Shown piece by piece: positions 7,072-15,138 of a stretch of DNA of 45,809 nucleotides. The position numbers were made by a program, and so were the translations under genes. Origin of the DNA: Clostridium sp. UBA699 (GTDB lineage Bacteria > Bacillota > Clostridia > Clostridiales > Clostridiaceae); NCBI GenBank assembly GCA_002298915.1, contig DBML01000008.1, positions 205,972-251,780 on the forward strand, given 5' to 3'. Each line of letters begins with the position of its first letter. Position 1 is the first letter of the stretch. Below the pieces are notes generated by a model. The model was not told the origin of the DNA. It did not search any database and saw only the letters and a program-made list of their open reading frames with translations.

Positions 7072-9009
7072 CTATCTTACTATGCTGCCGGTTGGGATGT
7101 CTCCCTGTATCTGCGGCAGCTCCAGAGCGCTGTCGTCGTCGGTGCACGCTGCAAGGATCATCCCCTGGGAAAGCTCGCCCTTGAGTTTCACTTCCTTGAG
7201 GTTTGCAACGAGTATGACCTTCTTGCCCACAAGCTCCTCAGGCTTGTAGAACTTGGATATGCCGGAGACTATCTGCCTGGTCTCTCCGCCAAGGTCAGCC
7301 TTTATCTTGAGCAGCTTGTTTGACCCCTTTATAGCCTCGCATTCAAGAACCTTGACAATCCTGAGGTCTATCTTTGAGAAGTCGTCGATCGTTATCTCAG
7401 GCTTTAAAGGTGTCATCTTGCTCTGCTGAACAGCCTTCAGCTTCTCCTCCCTGATCCTGTTGAGCTCATCTATCTTGGCATCGAAGTCGATTCTAGGGAA
7501 TATTATCTCTCCCTTGACAACCTTGCTTCCGGCTTTTGTTCCTCCGAAAGTGACTATGCTGTCCCAGCTTGTCTCCTGCAAACCGATCTGGCTGTTGATC
7601 TTTTCACTTGTACTAGGAAGGAATGATGAAACGCATACGGAAACGATCCTGAGCGATTCCACAAGGTTGTAGAGGACGGTTCCCAGCCTATCCTTCTTCG
7701 CCTCGTCTTTTGCAAGGACCCAAGGCATAGTCTCGTCGATGTACTTGTTGGCCCTGCCGATAAGTACCCATATCTGCTCAAGCGCGTCAGGTATCTTAAG
7801 CTCGTCCATGAGCTTCTCAACGCTTACAGGAGTTTCCTGCGCAACCCTTATGAGGTCGTAGTCAACTTCCTCCTTGGCTGTGGTCGCCGGTATGACTCCG
7901 TCGAAGTACTTCTCTATCATCGTTACCGTCCTTGAAAGCAGGTTTCCGAGGTCGTTTGCAAGGTCGGCGTTTATCTTCTTGATGAATATTTCGTTGTTGA
8001 AAAGCCCGTCCTGCCCGAATGGAATTTCCCTAAGGAGGTAGTACCTGACCGGATCCGTTCCGAAGAGCGCAACCAGCTCCACCGGGTCGACTACGTTCCC
8101 TTTCGATTTTGACATTTTGCCTCCGTCAACAAGCAGCCAGCCGTGTCCGAATACCTGCTTCGGAAGAGGAACTCCCAGAGCCATGAGCATGATCGGCCAG
8201 TAGATGGTATGGAACCTCAGGATATCCTTTCCCACAAGGTGGACATTTGCAGGCCAGTACTTCTTGTACAGCTCAGCGTTCTCATCAGGGTACCCGAGGG
8301 CAGTGATGTAGTTTGCGAGCGCGTCTATCCACACGTATATGACGTGCTTCTCGTCGAAATCAACAGGTATCCCCCAGTCGAAGGAAGTCCTGGACACGCA
8401 GAGATCCTGAAGGCCCGGAAGCAGGAAGTTGTTCATCATCTCGTTCTTCCTCGATTCAGGCTGTATGAACTCAGGATGGCTTTCAATATACTCTATCAGC
8501 GCCGGTGCATATTTCGACATCTTGAAGAAGTATGCCTCCTCGCTGTCCTTTTCAACAGCCCTTCCGCAGTCAGGGCATTTTCCGTCGACAAGCTGTGTTT
8601 CGGTCCAGAAAGACTCGCACGGAGTGCAATACCATCCTTCGTATGTGCTCTTGTATATGTCGCCGTTGTCATAGAACTTCTTGAATATCTTCTTGACAGC
8701 TTCTACGTGGTAGTCTTCCGTTGTCCTTATGAACTTGTCGTAGCTTATGTCCATTGTCTCCCAAAGCTGCTTGATGTCCTCTACTATCGGGTCGATGTAC
8801 TCTATGGGCTTAAGGCCCTGGGCTTCCGCAAGCCTCTGCAGCTTCTGGCCGTGCTCGTCAGTTCCCGTCAGTAACATTACGTCATGGCCTGTAAGCCTCT
8901 TGAACCTGGCAAGAGCGTCTGCTGCAACCGTCGTGTACGTGTTTCCAATGTGAAGCTTGGCTGACGGATAATAAATCGGCGTTGTGATATAGTATTTTCC
9001 CTTTGTCAT
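7072..9009 (-). CDS. metG: Methionyl-tRNA synthetase
   Basis: This 645-residue class I synthetase charges tRNA-Met. The HIGH signature appears as KLHIGNTY and the KMSKS loop as KMSKSKGN. A Zn knuckle is formed by CTPC and CPDC (about residues 127-147). The C-terminal 110 residues form a Trbp111/EMAP-II-type tRNA-binding domain (DLRIVKVLECEAI ... SGISKFY). The RBS TAGGAGGAG precedes the ATG. Expression is controlled by the T-box leader at 9020-9312. Confidence 0.97.
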   Translation of the reverse strand: MTKGKYYITTPIYYPSAKLHIGNTYTTVAADALARFKRLTGHDVMLLTGTDEHGQKLQRLAEAQGLKPIEYIDPIVEDIKQLWETMDISYDKFIRTTEDYHVEAVKKIFKKFYDNGDIYKSTYEGWYCTPCESFWTETQLVDGKCPDCGRAVEKDSEEAYFFKMSKYAPALIEYIESHPEFIQPESRKNEMMNNFLLPGLQDLCVSRTSFDWGIPVDFDEKHVIYVWIDALANYITALGYPDENAELYKKYWPANVHLVGKDILRFHTIYWPIMLMALGVPLPKQVFGHGWLLVDGGKMSKSKGNVVDPVELVALFGTDPVRYYLLREIPFGQDGLFNNEIFIKKINADLANDLGNLLSRTVTMIEKYFDGVIPATTAKEEVDYDLIRVAQETPVSVEKLMDELKIPDALEQIWVLIGRANKYIDETMPWVLAKDEAKKDRLGTVLYNLVESLRIVSVCVSSFLPSTSEKINSQIGLQETSWDSIVTFGGTKAGSKVVKGEIIFPRIDFDAKIDELNRIREEKLKAVQQSKMTPLKPEITIDDFSKIDLRIVKVLECEAIKGSNKLLKIKADLGGETRQIVSGISKFYKPEELVGKKVILVANLKEVKLKGELSQGMILAACTDDDSALELPQIQGDIPTGSIVR

Positions 9010-9019
9010 TTTTACTCCT

Positions 9020-9312
9020 CCTAAACAATAAAAAATAAAAAAACCTCTATATGAATAACTTCATATAGAGGCGAATCACCGCTGTACCACTCTATTTCAC
9101 CTTCATCTCGCGACAAAGGCCTCATCAGGTGACTCAAGACTGCTCTGATCATCACCCCGCATTTTAACGGTTGCGCCCGTGCCGTGCTAAAATATTCGCA
9201 CGCCCCGCTCCGGAGCCATGTTCATGGATTTCATCTCCGCCGGCTCTCACCTTCCCCGGCTCTCTTCTGCTCGAATTCGTCCATTACTCTTTCCTTCTTC
9301 GCGTTTACAATT
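9020..9312 (-). ncRNA. T-box leader of metG
   Basis: The minus strand carries the conserved T-box sequence AGAGTGGTACAGCG (near 9078-9091), which pairs with the acceptor end of uncharged tRNA. A long stem I contains the AGAGAGCCGG and GGTGAGAGCCGGCG elements. Two ATG (Met) triplets lie at the specifier-loop region, at 9217-9219 and 9223-9225; the one preceding GCTCCGGAG is the likelier specifier. The T-box is followed by a terminator hairpin (CCTCTATATGAA/TTCATATAGAGG, 9044-9071, then T7), which low charged-Met levels would disrupt. Confidence 0.93.
9044..9071 (-). terminator. T-box terminator
   Basis: A 12-bp perfect stem with a GTTA loop, followed by seven T on the minus strand. It is the OFF conformation of the metG T-box. 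Confidence 0.9.
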
Positions 9313-9341
9313 ATAATAGTACTTATAGACTATTCTGTCAA
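9313..9341 (-). promoter_or_regulatory. metG T-box promoter
   Basis: TTGACA (9336-9341), a 17-base spacer and TATTAT (9313-9318) on the minus strand, directly upstream of the T-box leader. Confidence 0.8.
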
Positions 9342-9368
9342 CGCCTTTTTTAATACGGGGGAATAATT

Positions 9369-10733
9369 ATGTTTCTTGACAATAAAACAATCAGGCGCAC
9401 TCTCTCAATAGCGCTTCCCGCAGTGGGGGAGATGGTGCTTTACATGATGATATGGGTCTTCGACACTATGATGGTTGGAAAATACGGAGGCAACAAGGCG
9501 GTAAGCACCGTCGGCATCTGCTCGGAGGTCTTGTACATAACGCTAAACATATTCATAATAGCCGGGTTATCAGTGAGCGCCGCCTCCCTGGTATCAAGGA
9601 GCGTAGGGGCCAAGAAGCTGAGGCACGCGGAGGAGTATGCCACCGTTGCTCTCGCTGCTGGGATCTTCGTGTCCCTCGCCATATTCCTCGCAGTCTTCCT
9701 GTTCTCAGAAGGCATACTGCGCCTTGCCGGTGCCGACGCGTACGTTCTTGGGAACGGGGTTGCCTTCCTCAGGATGGCCTCAGTCGGCATGTTCTTCTAC
9801 ATGATAATGTGCGTGCTGAACGGCATACTGCGCGGGTACGGCAACACCAGGACTCCGCTTGCGGCATCGGTGATAGTCATAATTGTCAACCTGGGCCTCG
9901 ACTGGATCCTGATATTCGGCCGCTACGGCTTCCCGGAGCTCGGCATTACGGGTGCCGCGATAGCAACCTCATCAGCTCAGGTGCTGGGCTTCATATTCAT
10001 CTCGGCCTACGTTTGGAGGAAGGCCCTAGTCAAACCGAGGGCGTATTATCTGTTAAGGCTCGATCCCGAAAGGCTGAAAGAGCTCGCAAGGGTTTCTGTT
10101 CCGTCAGCTCTTCAGGAAGGGGCCGTTGACGGTTCAAGGCTGGTTACCGCCTTCATGATAATGCACATGGGCACCGTGTCCTTTGCGGCAAACCAGATAA
10201 CGACAACGATAGAATCTGCCTCCTTCATGCCAGGATGGGGCTTCGCCATCGCCGCAACAACCCTTGTCGGCCTGAAGGTAGGTGAACGCGACATCGCAGG
10301 AGCGAAGGAATATGCCTATACCAGCGCTGTTCTCGGCACTGCTCTGATGACTCTCTGTTCAGCCGTTTTCCTCCTCTTCCCCCAGCAGCTTGTCGGTCTT
10401 TTCATAAGCGGCGGCGAAACCTCGGTGATCGCTCTCGGTTCGGCATGCCTCATTATCGCAGCCATAGAACAGCCCTTTATGGCTGTTGCCATGGTTCTGG
10501 GGGGCTCCCTCAAAGGTTCGGGAGATGCCAGGACACCTTTTCTCGTCTCCCTTGTCTCAGGCTGGTGCATAAGGATACCCTTGGTCTACAGCTCAATATT
10601 CATCCTCGGGCTGCCTGTAACATCCATCTGGTGGATAACTGCCCTTCAGTGGATTTTCGAGGCTTCGGCCCTTATGCTGCTGTTCAGGAGGAGCATAAAA
10701 AAATACTCTATTGCAAATAAAATTGAACAGTGA
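9369..10733 (+). CDS. MATE family multidrug/metabolite exporter
   Basis: This is a 454-residue integral membrane protein with about 12 hydrophobic segments, arranged as two MATE halves starting near residues 10 and 235. The first half has LPAVGEMVLYMMIWVFDTMMVG and NGILRGYGNTRTPL; the second has VSVPSALQEGAVD and LGGSLKGSGDARTP, the paired family signatures. MATE proteins export cationic compounds in exchange for Na+ or H+; the substrate cannot be read here. It starts with ATG after GGGGGAA. Two small genes follow on the same strand. Confidence 0.9.
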   Translation: MFLDNKTIRRTLSIALPAVGEMVLYMMIWVFDTMMVGKYGGNKAVSTVGICSEVLYITLNIFIIAGLSVSAASLVSRSVGAKKLRHAEEYATVALAAGIFVSLAIFLAVFLFSEGILRLAGADAYVLGNGVAFLRMASVGMFFYMIMCVLNGILRGYGNTRTPLAASVIVIIVNLGLDWILIFGRYGFPELGITGAAIATSSAQVLGFIFISAYVWRKALVKPRAYYLLRLDPERLKELARVSVPSALQEGAVDGSRLVTAFMIMHMGTVSFAANQITTTIESASFMPGWGFAIAATTLVGLKVGERDIAGAKEYAYTSAVLGTALMTLCSAVFLLFPQQLVGLFISGGETSVIALGSACLIIAAIEQPFMAVAMVLGGSLKGSGDARTPFLVSLVSGWCIRIPLVYSSIFILGLPVTSIWWITALQWIFEASALMLLFRRSIKKYSIANKIEQ

Positions 10734-10773
10734 TACCATTAATTCTGGAATAAAAATATTCGGGAGGAACAGC

Positions 10774-11016
10774 ATGACCATTAGGGAAATAATGCAGTAC
10801 ATCGAGAGCGAGTATTCCGTCATAAACGAAACTCCTTGCGAAGTTTGCGGCGGGAACTTCTTTGCGGAAGAACTGACTATAGATATCGTCGACGGTGTAC
10901 CCTACGACGTTTGCGACTGCGTATGCAGCAGCTGCGGAAGTACCAAGACATTCGAATTCTTTGCACCTTTTTTCGACAAAAATTCATTGAACAACCTCAA
11001 AAACAATCTGAATTAA
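10774..11016 (+). CDS. Small Cys-rich zinc-ribbon-like protein
   Basis: This is an 80-residue protein from an ATG behind GGGAGGA. Cysteines are arranged as CEVC (about 22-25) and CDCVCSSC (about 46-53), a likely structural zinc site, followed by KTFEFFAPFF. A longer frame starting inside the MATE gene exists but lacks a ribosome binding site. No family is recognised. It is probably co-transcribed with the MATE gene (40 bases apart) and with the 62-residue protein 11 bases downstream. Confidence 0.7.
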   Translation: MTIREIMQYIESEYSVINETPCEVCGGNFFAEELTIDIVDGVPYDVCDCVCSSCGSTKTFEFFAPFFDKNSLNNLKNNLN

Positions 11017-11027
11017 AGGAGCTTTTT

Positions 11028-11216
11028 ATGAAGGAAACAAATCTTAAAACGGCACAGAAGGACATAGAGGACGCTCTTGAAGCGATAGAGACAATGGAGG
11101 AGATCCTTAAGACGGAAACTCCGTCAAAGGATTCCATAAAGGAAAAATTCGTTTTCCTTTCGGGCAAGGTTCAGCAGCTGGAGAATATATTGAAAGAAGA
11201 AGGCATCCTGGACTAG
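11028..11216 (+). CDS. Small helical hypothetical protein
   Basis: This is a 62-residue acidic protein rich in Glu/Lys, apparently two amphipathic helices (DIEDALEAIETMEEIL and SGKVQQLENILKEEG). The RBS AAAGGAG lies 7 bases before the ATG. It is the last gene before a strong terminator, so it closes the MATE transcription unit. The function is unknown. Confidence 0.7.
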   Translation: MKETNLKTAQKDIEDALEAIETMEEILKTETPSKDSIKEKFVFLSGKVQQLENILKEEGILD

Positions 11217-11233
11217 CCAGGCTGCCTTTTTTT
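11202..11233 (+). terminator. Intrinsic terminator of the MATE unit
   Basis: GGCAtCCTGG/CCAGGcTGCC hairpin spanning the stop codon, followed by seven T. Confidence 0.8.
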
Positions 11234-11283
11234 AGTGAAGCTCGCTCGGCAAAGCCGAGCTGCCATCAGAAAGGAGCATCCCC

Positions 11284-12051
11284 TTGAGCAAGAACAGCAT
11301 AATAAAGCACACCGACGCGCAAGCCGACATACGTATAAATAAATATCTGAGCGACAAGGGCCTCTGCTCAAGGCGCGAAGCCGACCGCCTCATAGCGCAG
11401 GGAAGGGTCAGGATAAACGGGAAAGTTGCCGAAATGGGCTCCAGGGTGGCTGCCGGAGACGTGGTCGAGCTGAACGGCAAACGCATCTCTTCCGAGCTCG
11501 AAACAAGGATCTACATGGCGTTCAACAAGCCCATAGGCATTACCTGCACCACTGACAGGGCGATTCGCGGCAACATCGTGGATTACATAAATTATCCACA
11601 GAGGATATTCCACGTGGGCAGGCTCGATAAAGACTCAGAAGGGCTTATACTAATGACTAACGACGGCGACATCGTCAACAAGATACTCAGGGCTTCGAAC
11701 AACCATGAGAAGGAGTATATAGTGACTGTGGACAAGCCTGTTACTGACGAGTTCCTTAAAGGCATGTCCTCAGGCGTTCCGGTTCTGGGAACCATGACAA
11801 ATCCCTGCACCGTGGAAAGAAGGAGCAAGTATGTTTTCAGGATAATCCTGACCCAGGGCCTGAACCGCCAGATCCGCAGGATGTGCTCGTACTTCGGCTT
11901 CAAGGTTGTCAGGCTCAAAAGGATAAGGATAATGAACATAAAGCTCGGCGACCTTCCTGTGGGCAAGTGGAGATACCTTACGGAAACCGAGCTCACGGAA
12001 CTCAACAAGCTTATCGCCTCATCCACAAAGACGCAAGATGCCCCTGAATAG
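11284..12051 (+). CDS. rluF: 23S rRNA pseudouridine synthase, RluF type
   Basis: This 255-residue protein has an N-terminal S4 RNA-binding domain (INKYLSDKGLCSRREADRLI) and an RsuA/RluB-class catalytic domain. The catalytic Asp is in HVGRLDKDSEGL, and GLNRQIRRMC is the family motif. The sequence NKILRASNNHEKEYIVTVDKP closely resembles E. coli RluF, which modifies U2604 of 23S rRNA. It starts with TTG behind AAAGGAG. A perfect DnaA box lies inside the gene at 11592-11600. Confidence 0.9.
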   Translation: MSKNSIIKHTDAQADIRINKYLSDKGLCSRREADRLIAQGRVRINGKVAEMGSRVAAGDVVELNGKRISSELETRIYMAFNKPIGITCTTDRAIRGNIVDYINYPQRIFHVGRLDKDSEGLILMTNDGDIVNKILRASNNHEKEYIVTVDKPVTDEFLKGMSSGVPVLGTMTNPCTVERRSKYVFRIILTQGLNRQIRRMCSYFGFKVVRLKRIRIMNIKLGDLPVGKWRYLTETELTELNKLIASSTKTQDAPE

Positions 12052-12059
12052 GGCATCTT
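12035..12059 (+). terminator. Intrinsic terminator after rluF
   Basis: AAGATGCCC/GGGCATCTT hairpin overlapping the stop codon, followed by T residues. Confidence 0.8.
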
Positions 12060-12081
12060 TTTAGTTGTTTTTCAGCACACC

Positions 12082-12339
12082 TGTGCATAACTTGTTAGTT
12101 ACGGCTTTAAGCTGCAGCGGAACCGGGCGCAATAGTTTTTAACTAATCATAATTATTGATTAGGGCCAGGTTAATAACATTATCCACAGAACAAGCTGTT
12201 GATAACTTGTGAAATTACTGTTAATTTCATATATTTACATGGAAAATGCATCCTTTTTCGCTCATTTTTTTGAATTTTTGAATAATCTTATTTAATTTAG
12301 TGCACATTATGCACAGAATTGTTAATAACCTGTGCATAA
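12082..12339. promoter_or_regulatory. DnaA-box cluster in an AT-rich intergenic region
   Basis: Four exact matches to TTATNCACA lie in 258 bases: 12082-12090 (minus), 12180-12188 (plus), 12307-12315 (plus) and 12331-12339 (minus). A one-mismatch box is at 12197-12205. Strongly AT-rich sequence (about 12205-12300) and a 7-bp inverted repeat CTAATCA/TGATTAG (12143-12163) lie between them. No gene is visible in this 333-base gap. It could titrate DnaA or regulate ispF; an origin is less likely because dnaA/dnaN are absent. Confidence 0.7.
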
Positions 12340-12354
12340 CATATTGAATTTTAG

Positions 12355-12360
12355 TATAAT
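12355..12360 (+). promoter_or_regulatory. Putative -10 element of ispF
   Basis: TATAAT lies 24 bases before the ispF ATG. The matching -35 position (about 12332-12337) falls inside the DnaA box at 12331-12339 and is a poor hexamer. Confidence 0.5.
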
Positions 12361-12384
12361 GGTATCTATACGGAGGTGAGATAT

Positions 12385-12861
12385 ATGCGAATAGGTATTG
12401 GTTACGATGTACACAGGCTTGCGGAGAACAGAGCCTTGATAATGGGGGGCGAAAACATACCCTACGAAAGGGGTCTGCTAGGCCACTCGGACGCCGACGT
12501 GCTCCTCCACGCCATAATGGACTCACTGCTCGGAGCGGCGGCTTTGGGCGACATCGGAAAGCATTTCCCGGACACAGACGAGAGGTATTCAGGCATCTCC
12601 AGCATCCTTCTTCTGAAGAACGTGGGAGAGCTGCTCGCTTCTAAGAACTACAGGGTCGTCAACATCGACTCGGTCATAATCGCCCAGAAGCCGAAGATGG
12701 CTCCCCATATAGAGAAGATGAGGCAGAACATAGCGGATGCGCTGAAGATTGAAGTTGACCAGGTTTCCGTGAAGGCCACGACTGAGGAGGGCCTCGGTTT
12801 TACAGGCCGCTCGGAGGGCATTTCCTCGCAGAGCGTGTGCCTGCTAGAAAATACAGACTGA
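12385..12861 (+). CDS. ispF: 2-C-methyl-D-erythritol 2,4-cyclodiphosphate synthase
   Basis: IspF makes the cyclic diphosphate intermediate of the non-mevalonate isoprenoid pathway. The metal ligands are in GYDVHRL (Asp and His) and LLGHSDADVLLHA; VSVKATTEEGLGF is the C-terminal signature. The length is 158 residues. A GTG nine bases upstream is part of the RBS GGAGGTGAG, so the ATG at 12385 is the start. The usual partner ispD is not next to it. Confidence 0.95.
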   Translation: MRIGIGYDVHRLAENRALIMGGENIPYERGLLGHSDADVLLHAIMDSLLGAAALGDIGKHFPDTDERYSGISSILLLKNVGELLASKNYRVVNIDSVIIAQKPKMAPHIEKMRQNIADALKIEVDQVSVKATTEEGLGFTGRSEGISSQSVCLLENTD

Positions 12862-12869
12862 AAACATTA

Positions 12870-12904
12870 GCCCGCAGGCGCATCAAATCTTTGCGCCTGC
12901 GGGC
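12870..12904. terminator. Bidirectional terminator between ispF and argF
   Basis: GCCCGCAGGCGCA/TGCGCCTGCGGGC, a 13-bp perfect stem, lies between converging genes and could serve both. Confidence 0.8.
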
Positions 12905-12920
12905 TTCTTAATTGCGTTGC

Positions 12921-13922
12921 TTATTCCTGTCCCAGAGTTGCCACCATGACAGCCTTTATCGTGTGGAGTCTGTTTTCGGCTTCATCGAAAACCGTTGAGA
13001 AGCTGCTCTCGAACACATCGTTTGTTACCTCTATTCCGTCCAGGCCGAATCTCTCGTGTATGTCCATTCCTACCTTGGTGTTAGTGTCGTGGAATGCAGG
13101 CAGGCAGTGGCAGAATATGACGTTTTCGTTCTCGCTCGCCTTGATCATGTCCATGTTGACCTGGTAAGGGAGGAACTGCTTAATCCTGCTCTCCCAAGCC
13201 TCATACGGATCTCCCATGGTTACCCATACTCCTGTGTAGATGACATCTATCCCCTTAACGCCTTCCTTAACGTCGTCAGTCAATGTTATTGTAGCTCCCG
13301 TTTCCTTTGCAACCGCTTCGCACTTGGCGAGCAGGTCAGCATCAGGGAAGAACTCCTTAGGTCCGACAAGCCTGAAGTCCATGCCCATCTTTACAGCTCC
13401 TATCATAAGAGCGTTCGACATGTTGCTCTTGCCGCTTCCGATGTAAGCGAATTTGACTTCGTTGAGAGGCTTGTCAAGATGCTCCATTATCGTTAGGTGG
13501 TTTGCCAGTACCTGTGTAGGATGGTCGTAGTCCGTCAAGCCGTTCCATACAGGCACTCCTGCATGTTTTGCAAGCTCCTCCACTGTCTCCTGCGCAAAAC
13601 CTCTGTACTCTATTGCATCGTACATCCTTCCAAGAACCCTTGCAGTGTCAGCTATCGACTCCTTCTTGCTAAGCTGGCTGCCCGTAGGTCCAAGGTATGT
13701 GGTGAATGCTCCCTGGTCATTTGCTCCTACCTCGAAGGCACATCTTGTTCTGGTTGAATCCTTCTCGAATATAAGCGCAATATTTTTGCCCTTCATTGTC
13801 TGCTTTTCTTTTCCGGCCTTCTTGTCCTTCTTAAGCTTTGCTGCAAGATCGATGTAGTATTTGATCTCCTCAGGTGTGAAGTCAAGCAAGGTCAAGAAAC
13901 TCCTATTTTTCAAACTCTCCAT
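12921..13922 (-). CDS. argF: Ornithine carbamoyltransferase
   Basis: This 333-residue enzyme forms citrulline from ornithine and carbamoyl phosphate. The carbamoyl phosphate loop is STRTRCAFE, with HPTQ for the second phosphate site and the ornithine/catalytic motif FCHCLPAFHD. It stands alone: no arcA, arcC or other arg genes are in the window, so anabolic (argF) versus catabolic (arcB) use is not settled by context. ArgR-box-like repeats at its promoter favour arginine control. Confidence 0.93.
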   Translation of the reverse strand: MESLKNRSFLTLLDFTPEEIKYYIDLAAKLKKDKKAGKEKQTMKGKNIALIFEKDSTRTRCAFEVGANDQGAFTTYLGPTGSQLSKKESIADTARVLGRMYDAIEYRGFAQETVEELAKHAGVPVWNGLTDYDHPTQVLANHLTIMEHLDKPLNEVKFAYIGSGKSNMSNALMIGAVKMGMDFRLVGPKEFFPDADLLAKCEAVAKETGATITLTDDVKEGVKGIDVIYTGVWVTMGDPYEAWESRIKQFLPYQVNMDMIKASENENVIFCHCLPAFHDTNTKVGMDIHERFGLDGIEVTNDVFESSFSTVFDEAENRLHTIKAVMVATLGQE

Positions 13923-13964
13923 TAATAACTGCCTCCTCAGCGCATAGTATTATATCCAAATCTT

Positions 13965-14003
13965 TATTTATATTTATACTGTAAAATGAATATTTATACT
14001 ACC
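13965..14003 (-). promoter_or_regulatory. Tandem ARG-box-like repeats at the argF promoter
   Basis: TATTTATACT occurs twice (13971-13980 and 13991-14000), 20 bases apart, once as TGAATATTTATACT, which resembles one ArgR/AhrC box. ArgR hexamers typically bind paired boxes at about this spacing. The repeats lie at the predicted start point of argF, a repressor position. Confidence 0.5.
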
Positions 14004-14004
14004 T

Positions 14005-14032
14005 ATTATAATATACTCTGAAAAATATGCAA
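14005..14032 (-). promoter_or_regulatory. argF promoter
   Basis: Minus strand TTGCAT (14027-14032), a 16-base spacer and TATAAT (14005-14010). Confidence 0.6.
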
Positions 14033-14075
14033 GCACTTTTTTGCAGACCGCAAAAATTTTCTAAATATTTCTGGT

Positions 14076-14666
14076 TTAGTATTCGAAATCGTGGATGATC
14101 TGCTGGACAACCCTTTTTATTGCGCTTGCCTCGCATATCAGCTCCATAACCGTGAGGAACACCTCGATCCGCTTCCTGTCCTCAGGCTCGAGTCCGATAT
14201 CATCAACGATAGCTTCGAGCTTTTCCCTGTCATAAGGCTTCCTGGTCAGGAATTCGTCTATGCTTTCCTTATGCAGGTCTGAGAATATCTTGTATGCTTT
14301 TTCCCAGGAAATAATGTCGTCGGTTCCGTCGTTGATTTTATTGAAAGCAAGTGCGAAAACTTTCTTTATTTCCTCCGTAGTCAGTATTGGCCTCATGTAG
14401 CTCAGAAGCACCAGCTGCACAAGGTGGATTTTAGTGTATCCCCTCTTTTTGCCGTCCTCGGGTTTCGATATGACTTCGCTCTTAATGTAGTTCTGCACTA
14501 TGTTGTTCGTGTATTTTTCGCCCTCGAATTTGTCGTTAAGGTAATCAATTACCTGTGAAATAAACAGATCGTATTTAGGCAGTTCTTCGTAAGGTACTAT
14601 GCTGTTCCTTGACATCCTTCCAGTAATCTCGGATATCTCGTCCAGGCCGTATTTTTCATCTCCCAT
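14076..14666 (-). CDS. DUF1836 domain protein
   Basis: This is a 196-residue, mostly helical protein. The central NNIVQNYIKSEVISKP-like segment resembles a MerR/HTH-type recognition region and is typical of DUF1836, a family common in Firmicutes with no assigned role. I chose the ATG at 14664-14666 because GAGGTG lies just upstream; the annotated frame could begin 9 bases earlier. A regulatory function is suspected from the fold only. Confidence 0.75.
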   Translation of the reverse strand: MGDEKYGLDEISEITGRMSRNSIVPYEELPKYDLFISQVIDYLNDKFEGEKYTNNIVQNYIKSEVISKPEDGKKRGYTKIHLVQLVLLSYMRPILTTEEIKKVFALAFNKINDGTDDIISWEKAYKIFSDLHKESIDEFLTRKPYDREKLEAIVDDIGLEPEDRKRIEVFLTVMELICEASAIKRVVQQIIHDFEY

Positions 14667-14784
14667 TAACATCACCTCATGTAATATTATAGGGTATCCT
14701 TAACCATATTACAAGTTGCAGCTGCCCCCTGAGACTTCAATTCAGAACTTAATCCACAAGATTCTGATTTTTACTCACAATTTC

Positions 14785-14793
14785 TGTGGATAA
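14785..14793 (-). promoter_or_regulatory. Single perfect DnaA box
   Basis: TGTGGATAA in the intergenic region between DUF1836 and abrB, with a one-mismatch TAATCCACA at 14750-14758. Confidence 0.4.
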
Positions 14794-14981
14794 CCCTGCT
14801 TTTTCGACACGAAACCCTTCGTTCCCATATATTCCCTCTTTTATTGAAAGCAGGATTCAAAATTATCACTTTCATAATTTTTTCAGCCAAAATTTGCAAA
14901 TTCCTTTACCAGCCTGCTGAAGCCCTTGATTTACCTGGGTTTGCATTAAATTATAATTATTTACTAACTGGATAAATAATG

Positions 14982-15010
14982 TTGACTTATGCTAAATTTG
15001 GTAGTATATT
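14982..15010 (+). promoter_or_regulatory. abrB upstream promoter
   Basis: TTGACT (14982-14987), 17-base spacer, TATATT (15005-15010). Together with the nearer promoter this gives abrB two promoters. The rest of the 472-base gap (14667-15138) shows no gene. Confidence 0.65.
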
Positions 15011-15062
15011 AACATAAGATGGAATTCTAAAGAAGAACTGTAAATATGCCCGCAAAAATGTA

Positions 15063-15091
15063 TTGACTTTTAATGTCATATTTGTTACTAT
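15063..15091 (+). promoter_or_regulatory. abrB downstream promoter
   Basis: TTGACT (15063-15068), 17-base spacer, TACTAT (15086-15091), about 48 bases before the start codon. Confidence 0.65.
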
Positions 15092-15104
15092 TTTCTCAAG
15101 AATA

Positions 15105-15111
15105 TGTCGAA
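15105..15111 (+). promoter_or_regulatory. Spo0A box in the abrB leader
   Basis: TGTCGAA, an exact Spo0A box (TGNCGAA), lies between the -10 and the RBS of abrB. In Bacillus subtilis Spo0A~P represses abrB from sites just downstream of its start points. A second exact copy in the opposite orientation is at 14803-14809. Confidence 0.55.
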
Positions 15112-15138
15112 TATTGTAATTTAAGGAGGTTTTAAATT

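Noticed and set aside
12065..12384. Chromosomal origin of replication
   Set aside because: DnaA boxes and AT-rich DNA are present, but dnaA, dnaN, rpmH and a change of gene direction are absent, so I report only a DnaA-box cluster.
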